Positions 10,709-24,895 of a stretch of 64,000 bases of DNA are shown one piece after another. Within the stretch, counting starts at the first letter, position 1, and the number at the start of each line of letters is the position of its first letter. Made by a program: the position numbers and the translations under genes. Below the pieces are notes generated by a model. It searched no databases. It was given only the letters and a program-made list of their open reading frames with translations, and was not told where the DNA came from. Source of the stretch: Bagarius yarrelli. Lineage: Eukaryota > Chordata > Actinopteri > Siluriformes > Sisoridae. The stretch spans positions 536,668 through 600,667 of the forward strand of contig VCAZ01000105.1 of NCBI GenBank assembly GCA_005784505.1. Direction: 5' to 3'.

Positions 10709-11948
10709 TACACATTCTTATATTGAAAGAAATATGCTTGAATTTATAATGAGTCAGTGAAGTACTTGATAAAATAAATTTCCTTGTAAATCATGAAAAA
10801 ACATCCCAACCTCTCAAAATCAGAACAAAGTTTTTTTTCTTTTCTTTTCAAGGACAAATTTCCCACCTTTCAGACATCAACCGAACGGACGCCCCGCAGA
10901 CCTTTAATTAAATTTTCATAAGAAAAGAGAACAGAGAACACGTCTGCACGTGACTTTCAGTTTCACACCTGGGGTTCTGTTTTAAAGAGAAGACGTGGAA
11001 ATCAAAACTGTGAAGCTTTTTTTTACAGCTTTGAAAGAAGTGTTTTCTGTTAATCTCCATGGGTGTTTTCAGTTGTTTATCAGGGCATACAGTGGATGTG
11101 CACAGGTAGGGTTTCTTTAACAATCATTAAACTGCTCAGTAAAATCCGAATCTAATCTGTTTAATCTGAATTTCAATTATAAATACAATTAATTTGATAA
11201 AATCCTAAATAAACAATCTTCCCAATACAGAATTTTCCTGTACAACAATCATCTGAGGTGCCCAAATGTAAGAAGGTCACAGACGGTCACGTCAGCTACC
11301 AGAAAGCATAAATGGACGCATACAACAATGCTATGAAAGGCTTCATTTCCGAAGTGTGTAGACAGGGATGCAGATGTTATGGCTGCATGATGTAGCGTCT
11401 TGTTCTTTCTGGTGGCATATGTCTTCTGTAGGATGCATTGGAGAAGGTCAGACCAGCTATTGGTCTGCTCTGGAATGTCCCGGAAAGGACTCAGATGCAC
11501 TCGATAGAGGCACAGCTGTGGTGGCACACATTTTTACGTTTCTACAGACTGGACCTTGCAGGTTCATCAGGGTTCAGGGTCCTCCTGTCCAGGGTTCAGG
11601 TTCAGGGTCCTCAGCAGCACAGACAAGACAGTGATTTGCTGCTATTGCGGCTTCGGCATCACGTTCCTAAAGCCTTTTGACGCAGAGTTGAAGGTCTTAG
11701 GGTTACTAGCATAACCGCAGTCTACGATCTTCAGAAATGAAGCCTAGTGTAGCATTGCTAAATGACATCATTTATGCTCCCTGGTCGCTGACGTCACCCG
11801 CCTGTGATGTGTTGCTCTACAATTGCCGTCCTCAGAAGCGTTTCCGTAGCAATTTGACACAACGTTTCTTTCCCTCAAGAAACCATAATTAGGTGAGTAA
11901 CTCAGACATTTTTTTCCCCAGGCAAAGTTCAACATTTGTGAGAGACGA

Positions 11949-12195
11949 TGTAAATGCCTTTATTTTGTTACATGTACTTCTTACAACACAGTAAAAATTG
12001 TTTCTTCACATATCCCATCTTACTAAGTTAGGGGTCAAAGCACAGGGTCAGCTATGACACAGCACCCCTGGAGCAGGAAGGGTTATGGGTTTTGCTCAAG
12101 GACCCAACAGTGGCTATGTGGCGGTGGGGTGGGGTTTGAACCCAGGTCTTCAGATCAACGACTCAGCACTTTAAACATTTAAGCCACCACTGCCC
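11949..12195 (-). mobile_element. tRNA-derived SINE, family B
   Basis: The reverse complement carries gggcagtggtggctt, gttcaaaccc, the ccaggggtgctgt body and the gatgggatatgtgaa tail. A possible 8-bp target duplication atgtaaat is at 11949 and 12196. Confidence 0.8.
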
Positions 12196-13854
12196 AATGT
12201 AAATATTTGAACAAGAAACGTAACATAAGGTCATAATATGCAATAAATATGCAATAAAAGATCGAGATTGTGACCCATCTGCCATCTGGTATAAACCTGC
12301 GTATTAAAAGTCTTAGAAGTTATCATCTGAGACAATAAACATTTAACAACCACTATAAAAAGGAAAGAAAAACTGAGTGTAAACATCTGTCAATATATAA
12401 TATTTGATTTGATTCTATTAACATCTTGAGCGATTGTTTTTATATTGTCAGCTTCCTATTTATTTTCGCCATGTGTTGCGATTCCTAGCTAAAAGTCATT
12501 GCTAACTTGTTAGCTTTCGGCATGCTTTCGTCTATTATTAGTCTTCTATTTCTTTAACCTTCTGTTTTATTGCTTTCAGTAAATCAGACTGGGAAAAGTT
12601 TTGTTTTTGTTTTGTTTTTTTTGTTTTATGTTGTTTTCAATTTTTTGGCAATGATGTCACAAAAAAAAAGAATCTTTTGCATCGACAATACAGAGGATCA
12701 AAATTCTGTCACTCTTTGATAACAAACAAAGTCAATATGTGAAAGTCATTATAATGGTGTTTTATTACAGAATGTCAGGAATCAAGTTGAAGGGGCTCCT
12801 GAGTAATTTTTTGCCAAACCATGCTGACATTTGAGGGCACCAAAACGAACAGATCAGTGTAGTCAGATTGGACTGAGGATCTCCAGCCCAACTACAGCAT
12901 AAAACCTGTGCATTTAAAAACCAGCACAACATTCTAAAAATAAATATATAAACTCTCGCTTATAGTATCAAAAAGCAGCCCAAATTTTACCAACCAATGG
13001 AATGCATTTTTTTCCCCGAATGACGTTTATAAAAAAAAACTCTATTAGGAGTCTCTAGTGGGAATCCAACCAATCTGGCAACACTGTGAGCGCTCTCTTC
13101 TTCAATTATAACTAGACACATTCCTTACTGCTTACTGGCTGCAGGTTTTTAGTATTCGATCTAACAATGTGGTCGAGAGCGTTTTTTTTTTTTTATTACT
13201 TAGTCTATCTTTAATGTAACCAAGATTCTAGCAATTAAAACAGACGCTACACCACCCTAATATTACAGTTAAACACAGCAGGTTCCAAAGTGGGTAACAG
13301 CTGTTAAAATAAGCATTTTCTATGTTTAATGTTTGTAGGTTTGTGCAATTGATCATATACGAGGTATAACATGTCAACTTGCTTAACATGTTTTTTTTAA
13401 ATGCCAATTTAATATCAAAAACAAATTAGCAATTCAAGACACTTTAAGACAGAAGCATAATAATACAGCGCTAAAAAAGCAGCACATCATCACGCTCAGG
13501 AAACGGAATCCAGCCAGCGAGGGAACCTTTTCTTGTTCCTTTGCTTTTTTCATTTCTTTTTATTGCAGGAAAAAAGACGTCCTTAAAGGATGTGGAATTG
13601 GTCACACCGGGGCTGTGTTTTCGCTACAGCTGTTAGCACATGCTCATCAACTCTCCCTGTTTTAACTGCCCTTCAATTCCCAGCACCATCTTTACATCAG
13701 CAGGGTTACCAGTTCTGCAGTTTTACAGTCATACTGAATTGCTGATGTGTTACGATTTTGTTTTGTATGAAAGGTTTTATTTGCACAGGCTTTGGGTCTG
13801 TCAAATAGCAGATGGACTGATTTGGGATAGTATTATTGGGTCAATGGAGTATTT

Positions 13855-14535
13855 TTTGTTTACTCTAAATGGTTTTTGGACTGGTTTTGGTTTAAATTTA
13901 TAAAGTGTTCGGTGTGGTTTTAGTTTAGCTCTAAATGGTTTTTGGTCTGGTTTTGGTTTAGCTTTAATAGCCTTTGGACTTTATTTGAGTCCATTAAATG
14001 GCATATAAAAGATAGTTGTAATAGGCAAGTGGACTGGTTTTGGTTTAGCTCTAAATAGTCTTCAGACTGGTTTTGGGTTAGCTCTAAATAGTCTTCAGAC
14101 TGGTTTTGGGATAGTTTAAATAGGCTAGTGGATTTATTTTGGTTTTAGATCATTTCTGTTTGGTCTGTGGTCTCTTAGACTGGTTTTGGGGTTAGTTCTG
14201 AATGGATTATGGGCTGGTTTTGGGGTTAGTTCTGAATGGATTATGGGCTGGTTTTGGGGTTAGTTCTGAATGGATTATGGGCTGGTTTTGGGGTTAGTTC
14301 GGAATGGATTATGGGCTGGTTTTGGGGTTAGTTCTGAATGGATTATGGGCTGGTTTTGGGGTTAGTTCGGAATGGATTATGAGCTGGTTTGGGGGTTCTG
14401 AATGTTTTGGTTGGTTATTCTGATGGATTATGGGCTGGTTTTGGGGTTAGTTCTAAATGGATTATGGGCTGGTTTTGGGGTTAGTTCTAAATGGATTATG
14501 GGCTGGTTTTGGGTTTAGTTCTAAATGGATTATGG
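13855..14535. repeat. 34-bp minisatellite
   Basis: Regular from about 14170: unit ttctgaatggattatgggct plus ggttttggggttag, about ten copies. The left part (13855-14150) is the same motif, strongly diverged. Confidence 0.93.
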
Positions 14536-15183
14536 AATGCAAGCATAATAGCTAATAATTCAAATAATATAATCTTCAGTGTTTAAGTAGAAGTGATTAA
14601 CCTCTGCCTTTTATCTGCATGCATCGTTACTTAACAAGCTTTTGTACTTAGTTAACAAGCCAATGAATCACTGTGCCTAAAAGTTTTCATACCCACTCCA
14701 GTCTCCTGTTTATACATGATGCACGTTATAGAGTCATAAAGGGAAGCAGATGAGAGCGTGTGGTAAGAACAGTCAGGAAACAGAGCCCAGATTAAAAAAT
14801 GCTTAAGGGGAATGTTCTTCCAGAAGAACAGTTCTGCCCCAGAGCATTTTATACCTGAATATGAGTCATAAAAAATGACATGTGGCATGAAGAGGCATAT
14901 ATCGGGTTAAAAGGTAATGACCATGTGCTTATAACATATTATGGTTTTTATTGCAAGCCCTGATTTTACTGAGTGACAGAAGTGTTTACTAGCATTTGGA
15001 ATCATGAAACAAAGTCATCTGACATCACCACAGTTAATAACCAATCAGCATGCACATCAGTGTATTTACATTAGAGCTTCGACTAGCCATTTAACGTAAG
15101 ACTTATTAAAGAAATAACTTGTTAATGCTTTTGCTAACCAGCTACTGCTCCAAGTGGATAAAAAGTAAGACTAATAAAATGTT

Positions 15184-15290
15184 CTGATCCTGCCACTGAT
15201 GGGCCCTTGAGCAAGGCCCTTAACCTTCAAATGTTTAAAAAATAAATAAATGTAAGCCACCCTGCATAAGGACATCTGCAGAACACAAAT
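15184..15290 (+). mobile_element. SINE family A, 5'-truncated
   Basis: Keeps gggcccttgagcaaggc, ccttaacc and a degraded aaggacatctgcagaa tail. Confidence 0.65.
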
Positions 15291-17756
15291 AACAATTGCT
15301 CACTTTTGTAGGCTGGAGAATTATAACATTGTACAACTGAGCTAGCATGCAAGTGTGGTGATGTCATTTAATTTCAAGTTTGTGATTGGCTGTCACTTAG
15401 CAAAATCAGGAAGTGAATTCTTAACAGCTCTAGATTTGTCATTACGGGAACGGGAAACAGAACACAAACTTACCGAAAACTTTGCCTGCTCCGCCTTGGC
15501 AAGCTAAAGACAAAAACGACTGGGATATTAGAATAAGAACTACACCAAAAGATCAACTATTTACTTATAAATTAATGATATAAAAATGTAAGTTATGCTT
15601 TAGGTTAAACATTTACTCACTTATACACTAATGTGCCACGATACAATACTGAAAATCCAATACTATTGGAAATGGCACCTAAATATAAAAAAATCATTTT
15701 AAAAATACACACCCATTAATGCCACAATCACACACACACACAAGAACTTTGAGGTCTAAATTTAAACGTACTGTTTTATTAATTTTGTTAAAATTAAAAA
15801 CGTGTTGACATTTTTAACATCAGTAATCTTCTGTCTTTGTCGCTTCCAGCTAAGCATTTTTCTTGACTGAGGTCCATGATAAATACACTCATGCATTTTC
15901 TCTCTCTCTTTCCTGCTTATGTGTTGGTGTGATTGATACTGTAGGTGCTAGCGGAGTCCGGAGCCAGCCAAGCGGAACCATAAAAGGAAACGCATCATTG
16001 TGACACTGAGGTAACTCTTAAACACAACCGCGATGCCATTCACGCTCATCCTACGCTATTTTGTCAACATCACTTTATCACTTAGCCAATGCTTATGCTA
16101 ACTCAGCTGCACCAACAAGTACTAAGGAAGTTCTTTCTCAAGGGTTCTTTGCGTACTTTTAGTTTACATTAATAAGTCTAATGTGGCAGATTGGTTCCCA
16201 AAAGGATCCGAAAAGAATACAAACAATCCATAGAATTAATTTTATAGAATTGTTGTATAATTCTTGGTTCCTATAATTATACTCTTTACTAATTCTTTCT
16301 AATCTACACATTTGTATAGTGTTTTAGAACACTATGTCTCAGCTTGCTTTAGATGTCTCTATTAAAAACTAAATAACCGGACCATAAGTGTAATTATGGG
16401 ACCTTTTTTTGGAACTTCTTTAAATCTTCTTCTTTATCTAAAAGTGAAAAACACAATCTATTCAATAGGATAAACCCTAAAGTATAACAAATGTTTCAAA
16501 GCTGTACTTAGTCTATAGTTCTCACGGGTCTTTTGAATCGTTTTAAGGTTCTAGCTTGCTACCAGGAACCACCTGAAAATAGAAAATGTATAGAGGATTT
16601 TTTAAAAAAACGTTTACAATCGTTTTTTAGGGTTTGTTTGATAATGATTTGTTTTCAGCTTCTAAAAAAAGGTTCCACTTGATTGTTTTCTGATTTCTGA
16701 ATTATAGGGTGTGATATATAAACTTTAAAGGAAAAACTACAGAACCACATGACTCACTGGACAAAAGGTTTACAAATATAATCTCAAGGAGTCTCGTTCA
16801 TCATAATGACTGCGGTTTATTTAAGGGTTTAACATATAATTAGGCGTTACTTGCAGTGAAGGGTTCCACTCTGAACGTCTAAGATGGAAAATCTGTTGTA
16901 GGGTTCTAATCATAAAAAATCAAAACTGGTTATTTGTTAGCATTTTTTGAGGCGGTTTAGCTTCTTAAAAAAGAGCTAATGTTCCTTCCGCCTGACAAGC
17001 AACAATCCTGAAGGAACATTAAAAATTACAGTGTAAATCCAGCTTACATCATTTTTTGTCCATGTCTAGAGCCGAGTTTACCCTGCGCGATTATCAATAG
17101 TTCTTCGTGATTGTTTCCTGTCAGACTGTAAGAAAATGATCCCCGTGTCACACTGTAGGATTTCAGCTGTCATAATATCAGACTGTCTGACAGTTAAGAC
17201 GCATCAGAAACAGACGGAAAACAAGGAGGTTTTACGTCATCGGTCTGTGACACACTCAATTTTTTCGCGTTCTCTCACTAAATGGTAGCTAGCAGCAAAC
17301 AAACAGCAGCGACGACACGTCAAACAGACACTCCTTCTGCCTTTATAACCCAATAACTTTCTCTTCTTGCTGTTCTGTCCACACGTTTCGTTTCCAAAGT
17401 TTTCCAGGGTGGTTTAAAGTTCTCGCACTAATTGCGTCATCGGGTTCAGCGCTCCTATTGGTACTCGCTTTGGTGGTCGTCGAAGGTGAAGTCACACTGC
17501 AGAAATTTGTCTCAGATGAACAAACCGTGTCTAAAATCACACAGTGTAAACAGAACTCATTATATTATTCTAAAGATTTTCAGATTTGGAATAATTTAAG
17601 AAAAGGGTTTTAGAAAAAAATGTTTTTCTCTCTGGTTAAAGTGAATGAAACCTTTTTCTAAAATGGACCAAAGACTAAAGTAGAAATTTTAACAATGTGC
17701 CATAATACAATTCTGCAGATGTAAATTCTCCAATGACTTACAGAGATCATTGGATA

Positions 17757-18026
17757 TACTCTCTCATACTTTCTCTCTCTCCTTCTATCACTCTCTCGCT
17801 CATCTCTCTCTATCACTCTCTTTCTCTCTCTCTCTCTCTCTCACATCTCTTTTTCTCTTTCTCTCTCTCACTCTCTTTCTCTCCCTCTCACACTCTTTCT
17901 TTCTCTCTCTTTTTCTCACTCTCTTTCTCTCTATCACTCTCTCTTTCTCTCTCTCTCACTCTCTCTCTCTCCCTATCACTTTCTCTCATCTCTCTCTCTC
18001 ACTCACTCTCTCTCTCAATCACTCAC

Positions 18027-18067
<41 letters not shown>

Positions 18068-18068
18068 A

Positions 18069-18126
<58 letters not shown>

Positions 18127-18163
18127 ATCTTGCTCTCTCTCATCTCTCTCTCTCTCTCTCCTG
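17757..18163. repeat. (CT)n pyrimidine tract, about 400 bp
   Basis: CT runs with regular CACT interruptions; open frames (Ser/Leu) are artefacts. Confidence 0.95.
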
Positions 18164-18719
18164 TTACACATTGTCAATCGTCAGTCTGTGTGTTTCTTTA
18201 TTCCATTGTAAAATATTCAGTAGTCGTTCGAATCTCAGGTAACGAGAGACATCCTTAAACTCTAAACAGGAAATGAAGTCATCTGTGTTTCTGTCACACA
18301 CACACTCTCGCAGATTCCACACGGTCCTGTGGGCTTTAATTACACACCACCAACAGGTACACAGCAACAAACATGAGTGCTACCTGAGCTGTACAACAGA
18401 TTTAAGTTAAAGCTCTGGGTTCCTGATGGAACTGACACCAGATATGCACACACACATTAACACACACACACACACACAGAAGATGATCTGACTTTCAATA
18501 ACATGCATATTTAATATCTCTAGTCTCTGAGGAAGGCGGAGTGTTTTTCAGCATGCTGTGTTTAACAGTGGAGCATCGTTGTGTTGAAGGTTATTTTGTC
18601 CACCAGACTGACACTCAAAATACCATTAATCAGAAAATACCATCGTAGTGACTGATCATATTATAAACTATATTTTTATAAGATTAAATTGAAGCAAACT
18701 TATACATGTTTCCTCTTTA

Positions 18720-19740
18720 GTTTTTGGTAGCTGGAATTGAATTTAAGACCCACTCATGGTCCAATCCAGAGGATACTTTCTCTGGTTCCTGGGTGTATGC
18801 GGCACCACTGATCTTTGGGGAAAGTTTGTTCCATAAGCTCTATGTGACTACAGGGACTGAAAAAGGCCGTTCTAGAGTCTTGGTGGCCTTGGCCGCCAGA
18901 TCCGAGGATTTCCACTTCTCTGTGAATGACTGGGTGGCGAAAAAAACCCATATTGACCTACTACAAACCCCAAAAGCGAGCCTTGGGAACACCCTCCCTA
19001 CCAGAGACTACCTGGTTGCCCCTACTAATGGACCAGCAGTACTCAGCAAGGAAGCACCTATTGCACATCCTAGGAATCATAGTCAATAGAGCGAGTGTAT
19101 ATCCTGCTTGTGAGGTTCTCTGTAGAGAGCCAGGCCCTTAGGCCTGATTTGCGTTGTAGCTGGAACCTCGCCTCCAATGATGCCGATGTTTCAGGTGACA
19201 GGTAGCTTGCATCTGACTTTGGCCGGCTCCTTTAGGTCGAGTTTAGCCCCGGCAGGACAAACCACCTGCACCATCTCTTCATAAGCTGAAGACTTCAATG
19301 GTGGCTCTGCAACCTCCGCGGTACCGATGCCCATAGCATTTGAATCCTCAGATATAGATGCATGCAGCAGAAAGGTATCATAGAGTAGGAAAGCAATCAC
19401 AATGCGAACTTCCGACTCCTTATGTGGCACCGGGCTAGCATAGAAGGATTGAGAAAAGGATCAGCCTGTCTCCAATCCCTCCACCAGCTGCAAGTTCCAC
19501 AAAGTTTAGCGAGCGCTACCATTTGTCCTCTGTCATTTAACAGTGCCAGGCGGGAGCGGAGCACGCATTGTAACATTAGCTTGCAATCAGTTCCCTTGAG
19601 ACACGCCCATTTCTTGTGAATCAGTGCCCAAAATGTACTGCATGCACAGAAAAACACGTTGTCTCAAACATTCCCACTTACCACCAATTTTGTCCTCCTT
19701 TGCCTGGATATCATACAATGTTTGATTTCAACTTAACTTC
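18720..19740. other. unidentified segment of higher GC, no gene recognised
   Basis: More GC-rich and complex than its AT-rich surroundings, with short open frames on both strands (121 codons + at 18724; 86 and 79 codons - at 19397-19657 and 19191-19430). I recognise no domain. It may be a decayed retroelement, because the flanks are ordinary intron. Confidence 0.4.
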
Positions 19741-19914
19741 AAACAAACTGAAACACATGCTGAAGAATGAAAGCTGATTTTAGCATTGCTAGACGCTTCT
19801 TTTGTACTTTTACTTTTGCTTTAGACCTCATTCGCAAAAAAAGCGTGCCCACAGCGCTGGGATACAGGGGAAACAGTCTGGTTATTGGACAAAAAAATTA
19901 TAGCCCATGTCTTA

Positions 19915-19950
19915 GATCAGGGGTCCCCAGACTACAGCTCGCAGTCGATA
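19915..19950. mobile_element. possible hAT-type transposon end
   Basis: caggggtccccagactac resembles ends of hAT-family transposons as I remember them; the partner end was not found. Confidence 0.3.
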
Positions 19951-20160
19951 TATTGACTAAACAATTCCAGAGTCAGAGGCTTCCAGGCTGAGACCCATAT
20001 GCAACTTTATTCTCCAGTAGCAGACACTACAGGCAAAAGTGCTTATTCTAATCTAATCTCTTAATCTCACAGGCACAGTGTGAGTGCAGGCGGCAAGAAC
20101 CAAGCAGGGGGAATAAACAGGCAAACTTCAGAATTATACATATTTAGAAACACAGGAAAA

Positions 20161-20276
20161 TTTACGTTCGGTAATCCTAGGCTAGGCTTTGAAAAAACAG
20201 AACGTGACAGAAAAAGACAGAAAGATTTGCGCTCGGTAATCCTAGGCTAGGCTTTAAAAACCGAACGTGACAGAAA
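20161..20276. repeat. 65-bp tandem duplication
   Basis: Two copies of cggtaatcctaggctaggct with flanking gaacgtgacagaaa, 65 bp apart (20169 and 20234). Confidence 0.9.
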
Positions 20277-21512
20277 CGGGGTTATTAAGAATTCACCACA
20301 ATGAGGAAGTGAGAATTCATGTGAAAGAGAGATATTGAAAAAATTCAATTTAAGATACATTTTTGACTTGATGAAACTAGAGGTTGGCTTTTATTGTAAC
20401 ATTCCATGGTGATGAGCAGGTGATACCGCACGCCAGCCAACAAGAAAATTTGAAGAGACAACAAAATTACCAAACGGTCTGGAAAGAGAAACAACGATTC
20501 CGAATACAGGAAATTTAACCAAATAGGGACGAGTGATAATGTTAAGTTTAGTGTAAAAACGTGCCTGTTTGTTACTTTCATTTTCTAATATTGTATTTAT
20601 CCTTTAAAATGTAATGAAATTTACATTATAACAAAATCCTCACATTAACACTGGGAGTCACTCTGACTGGTGTAGCTGTTGTGTTATATCCCGACCCTCC
20701 CCCCATTAAAGAAAGTAACTATTATGAAGGAAAGTCATTATTATGTCCTTTATGGAAAAAAAAAGTTTGGGAACCTCTTTCTTAAATATTTAAAACAAGT
20801 GTTCTGTTATCATGTTTAGAATATTTAAGGAAATGTAAGAAATAAGTATTTTGTAAGACCTGAGCTTTAAACTCTGCCAATAAAACAAAAGATGTGTTAA
20901 CCCCCAGAAAATAATTTTTCCCCGCTATTTTTGACTTCTGAGTTTAAAAATGTTGTTATCCAATGAGAAGATTGGTGAACATCACATCAAGCTGTGAGGC
21001 GGCGTGCTAGTTAGACAGTCATGGGTCGCAGGTAGAATATCTGAGCGGAGTGGAGCGGCAAAAAATTCCACTTCACGCTTAAAGAATTCTATAATCGTTC
21101 CGCTCCAGTTCCACTCCGGATTTTGATTTCCTGCTCTTCGCCTTTTTTTTTTTACATGAGAGCTATGAAAACCGAAGAACGGTGGCCTTCAGCCCTGCTC
21201 ATTAATGCAGTCTGCGTTCAGTGAATGAACAGTTCTCTTTCCTCAGGATCTACCCATGATTTTTAGTAAGAGTTGGTAAGAGTCATTTTAAAGGTTACTT
21301 GTCCGCCCCCTTTCCCCCCTTTTTGTCCTGCCACACCCACTCCCCTCCCTCATCCTCACAGACAGCCACACCTATTAAAGTTATATTTTTTTGACAATTA
21401 ACTGTTGATGATGAGTTTGTCCATCACACAAGTGTAAGACGTTACTATAGAAACAACAACATACTATACAATATATTAGAACATGTTGCTTGCTTTCATG
21501 TTGCTGGTTGTA

Positions 21513-21543
<31 letters not shown>

Positions 21544-22704
21544 AACATTTGTTTAGGATTCGTTGACTGTCCACTTCTTTAAAGCCTTGCAGTCCATTTC
21601 GGCCATTTTAAGCCAGACCCGTCTTCTCATTCTCATAAGAGCTTGTTACAGAATGCTTTGGTGAGTGTGTGCGATGAAGGCTGGCTATAAAATCTTGGCG
21701 TCTGGAGACAATGAAACTCTGAGGAGCAGAAATAAACGTGTGTATGGATACGGTTCCGAATCAGGAACGAGGATTAAATCAGGAATGAAGGAGGTTTTTG
21801 TTCCAATAGACTGCTTTTGCTGCACACATTTTACTTATTTCTGGCCACGCCCCCTTCTGTTTACTCCAGTTCATCATCCAGATGTTCTAACCGCTTGGTG
21901 ACATCTTGCACACAGATTCTGAATACAGAGACGTTTCTCCTTGTAAGCTTCGACGCTACCTTATAATTGTTAAAGTAAACACATAATTCAAAAACCTTGA
22001 ATGTGACCACTCTATCTCTTTTTCTCTCTGTCTCTCATTCTCTCTCTTTTCTTTTTATTTATGTCTCTGTTTTTTTCTCTATTCTCTCTCTTTTTTATCT
22101 GAGGAGGAGGATTAATGGTTCTTTTGCCGAGCCATAAATACTCCTCTTCCTTCATCACTTCCTGTCTGCCACTGGAGGTCGGTTCAAACACACATCAGAT
22201 CAATAACAACACACACTCCCTTCTTTCAGTCTTCTTTTAAAAGAATCTGATGAATCTGATTAACGCTGTGTGAACAGAAGCGTAAAAGGACGCGACAGCT
22301 AGGAAAGATTTGGTCAGGAATTGTTCATGGTTGACTAGCTGACTGACACACTGACTGATTATTGCTACGACGATCGACTAGTCAGCAAAACACAACGAGA
22401 TGAACAGTTAGGAAACGCGAACAGACGGTAAAGAAACGTAGTAAAGGCTGTGGTGAAAGACTGGGATAACCAGTCTCAATTAGCTAGTTTTTAGTGGCTA
22501 ATGAAGATTAGTTTTGCAGATTAAGTGTGGATTATTATCAGATTCCCTGGTCCGTACCTTAGGGTTTAGAATTACACTATTAAAATAATTAAACAGATTT
22601 TTTAGACTTTCTAATTACATAAAACAAGCAAATAAGCAAAAACACAGATAAAATTTACAATCTCAGTCTTTAATTTTATAAATAAACCCAAAAATCGTAT
22701 AAAT

Positions 22705-22880
22705 TTTTTCCAGCATTTGGCAGATGACCTTATCCATAGTGACATACATTTTATCTTAAAATAAAATTGAGCAATTAAGGGTTAAGGGGCCCAGCAGTAG
22801 TAGCCTGGATGTACCTGGAATCGGACCCCGATCTTCCAATCAGCAATCCAACACCTTAAACACTGCGCTACCACTTCTTC
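22705..22880 (-). mobile_element. SINE family A
   Basis: Reverse complement has the tRNA-like head (ttaaggtgttggattgctg) and tail (ggataaggtcatctgcc). Confidence 0.78.
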
Positions 22881-23627
22881 ATTAGTATTAAATAATAATA
22901 TTTTAGAGTAAATGTTTGTATACCATATACCATCCTGATCCCTTATCCTCCAACCCACAATGCACTGGGGTGCAGTAACAGCATCTGGGGTGGCTGTGGC
23001 GTGACTCATCACCTTACCAGACAGTCCCTAAATGCCATCGTTTGAAAAAATGCTAAATGATTATTAAAAGTGACATTTTATATAAATAATAAACTTCTTT
23101 AATTTACTTAACTCGAATAAAAGAATAAAACATAGAATAAAACAAGACTTTGGTATGTCTTTCCTTCATGCTCCTTTGTCAGCAAGACCAAATGGCGACG
23201 CCCACACAGAAACTCGCCAGGGGAAACACAGTTGGACAAATTGTTTGGCTTCATTTTATGAAAGTCATAAATTGAATAACTATAAAGTTTACCCATGTCA
23301 TAAAAAAACTATTTATGTAGGCAGGATTTAAAGTGTTGAGGAGAATTTGTCGATATTGAGGGCTTTAAATGCGAATACATAAGTTGTAATTACGACTTCT
23401 GGTGCAGTCGGTTTTCTTTGGTGAGGGCTAGATGAAGGTTTTAATAATTAACAAAACAGCTAGTAAGATTTTCAAATTCTGCCTCTACAAAACAAAGGAA
23501 ACATAATGTGCATAGACGTTTAACCTTTTTATCTTGTATTTCATAAACTAGCCTCATATACCAAATACATGATAGCTTAAAAAAAAACATTCTTAGGCCC
23601 TGTTCCAATCCCCACACTACACCCTAA

Positions 23628-23710
23628 GGCAGGGGTGGACAATCCTGGTCCTGGAGGGCCAGTGTCCTGCAGAGTTTAGTACAAAGGTGTATCTACTCAT
23701 TCCACATGGT
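23628..23710 (+). mobile_element. hAT-like nonautonomous transposon end
   Basis: Contains caggggtggacaatcctgg and cctggagggccagtgtcc, a very common teleost repeat end. The rest is lost. Confidence 0.5.
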
Positions 23711-23764
23711 TTTTTTTGTCTTTTAATCCACCTCAGACACTCTAAGAAAATCTCAGCTTGTACA

Positions 23765-23990
23765 TTAAGTGCATAAGTTTATGGACACCTAGCAGATCCA
23801 CATAAGTGTATTTCCCACAAACTGTTCTAAACTCACCCTGGTGTCTTGAATATCTTTTGTTGTTACATTTTATCGATTGTACCCCAGACCTCCTGACCTC
23901 AACATTAGTGTCTGATCTCACTAATACTATTGGAACTGGAGGATCAAATCCACGAAATCACATGACACATCGTAGTGGAAAATCTGCACT
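23765..23990 (+). mobile_element. diverged MITE, same family as 24401-24860
   Basis: Carries ataagtttatggacacct and catgacacatcgtagtgga-type pieces with the layout of a common teleost inverted-repeat element. Confidence 0.4.
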
Positions 23991-24400
23991 CTCTCGATAG
24001 TATTCCCTCTCTGTGCTAAAACTGTAGCTCCCGAAAGACCCACAAAGCACTGCAAAAAAACCCAGGAAGCATCGATTCTCATTATGTCCTGATCATGTCA
24101 GACTAATCGGGAACCGGGCTGTGCTTTTCCACTGAAAATAATTTCCAGATCCTGGCTAAAAACCGGCCCCAAATTCTCGCTAGTCTCAAATATAATCTGA
24201 TGATATCAGTGCACTGAGCTTCCACCACAGTGGAACACACATTTTGTAAAACCGACGAAGTACCAGGGACAGATAAATTAACATAATAAATGAATTTTGT
24301 CAGTTTATTAGTGGTTAATGGAGGAGATCTAAAATCTAGAGTTAAACCAGAAAGTAGCACTAGAAAAGAAAGAAGGAAATAGTGGGGGGATGACAACAAA

Positions 24401-24860
24401 TACACTATATAAATATTGCCAAAGGTTTGTGGTCACCTGAGCATCACACACAAATGCAATTTCAAACATCTTATTCCAGATTTTTTTCCTATTTTGTTCC
24501 ACTCTTCTAGTAAGACTTTCCACTATAATTTGAAGCTTGAATGTAAGATATCTTTATTCAGCTACAGTATTGGTGATATCTGGGGTGCATTCGATGTTCC
24601 GGTTCATCCCAAAGGTGTTCAGTGGTGTTAGGAGTGTTTTTAAGAGTGTTTTTTGCGCCTCTAATTATAACAACAGGGGTTTTGTGCACAGGGTCATTGT
24701 CATGCTGGAACAGAGTTGAAGTCTCTTAGTTTCAGTAAAGAAATAATAGAATGCTACAGCATACAAAAGCAACTGTGCGCTTCCAAATTTGTAGCAACAG
24801 TTTGGAGAGGAACCAGTTTGTGGTCAGGTGACCAGAAACTTTATATAGCAATATAGTGTA
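24401..24860 (-). mobile_element. MITE with matching terminal inverted repeats
   Basis: The left end is tacactatat and the right end atatagtgta, a perfect inverted pair. Looser matching continues inward (ggtcacctga at 24430 against tcaggtgacc at 24825). About 460 bp, without coding capacity. Confidence 0.75.
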
Positions 24861-24895
24861 GTGTAATTATTAGTAACAGTAATTACACTTCACTA

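Noticed and set aside
17733..18242. 169-codon Ser/Leu-rich frame, and similar frames at 6204, 8238, 61006
   Set aside because: Translations of CT/GA microsatellites.
18724..19089. 121-codon frame as a gene
   Set aside because: No domain, no splice or promoter context, and competing frames on the other strand; kept only as an unidentified segment.
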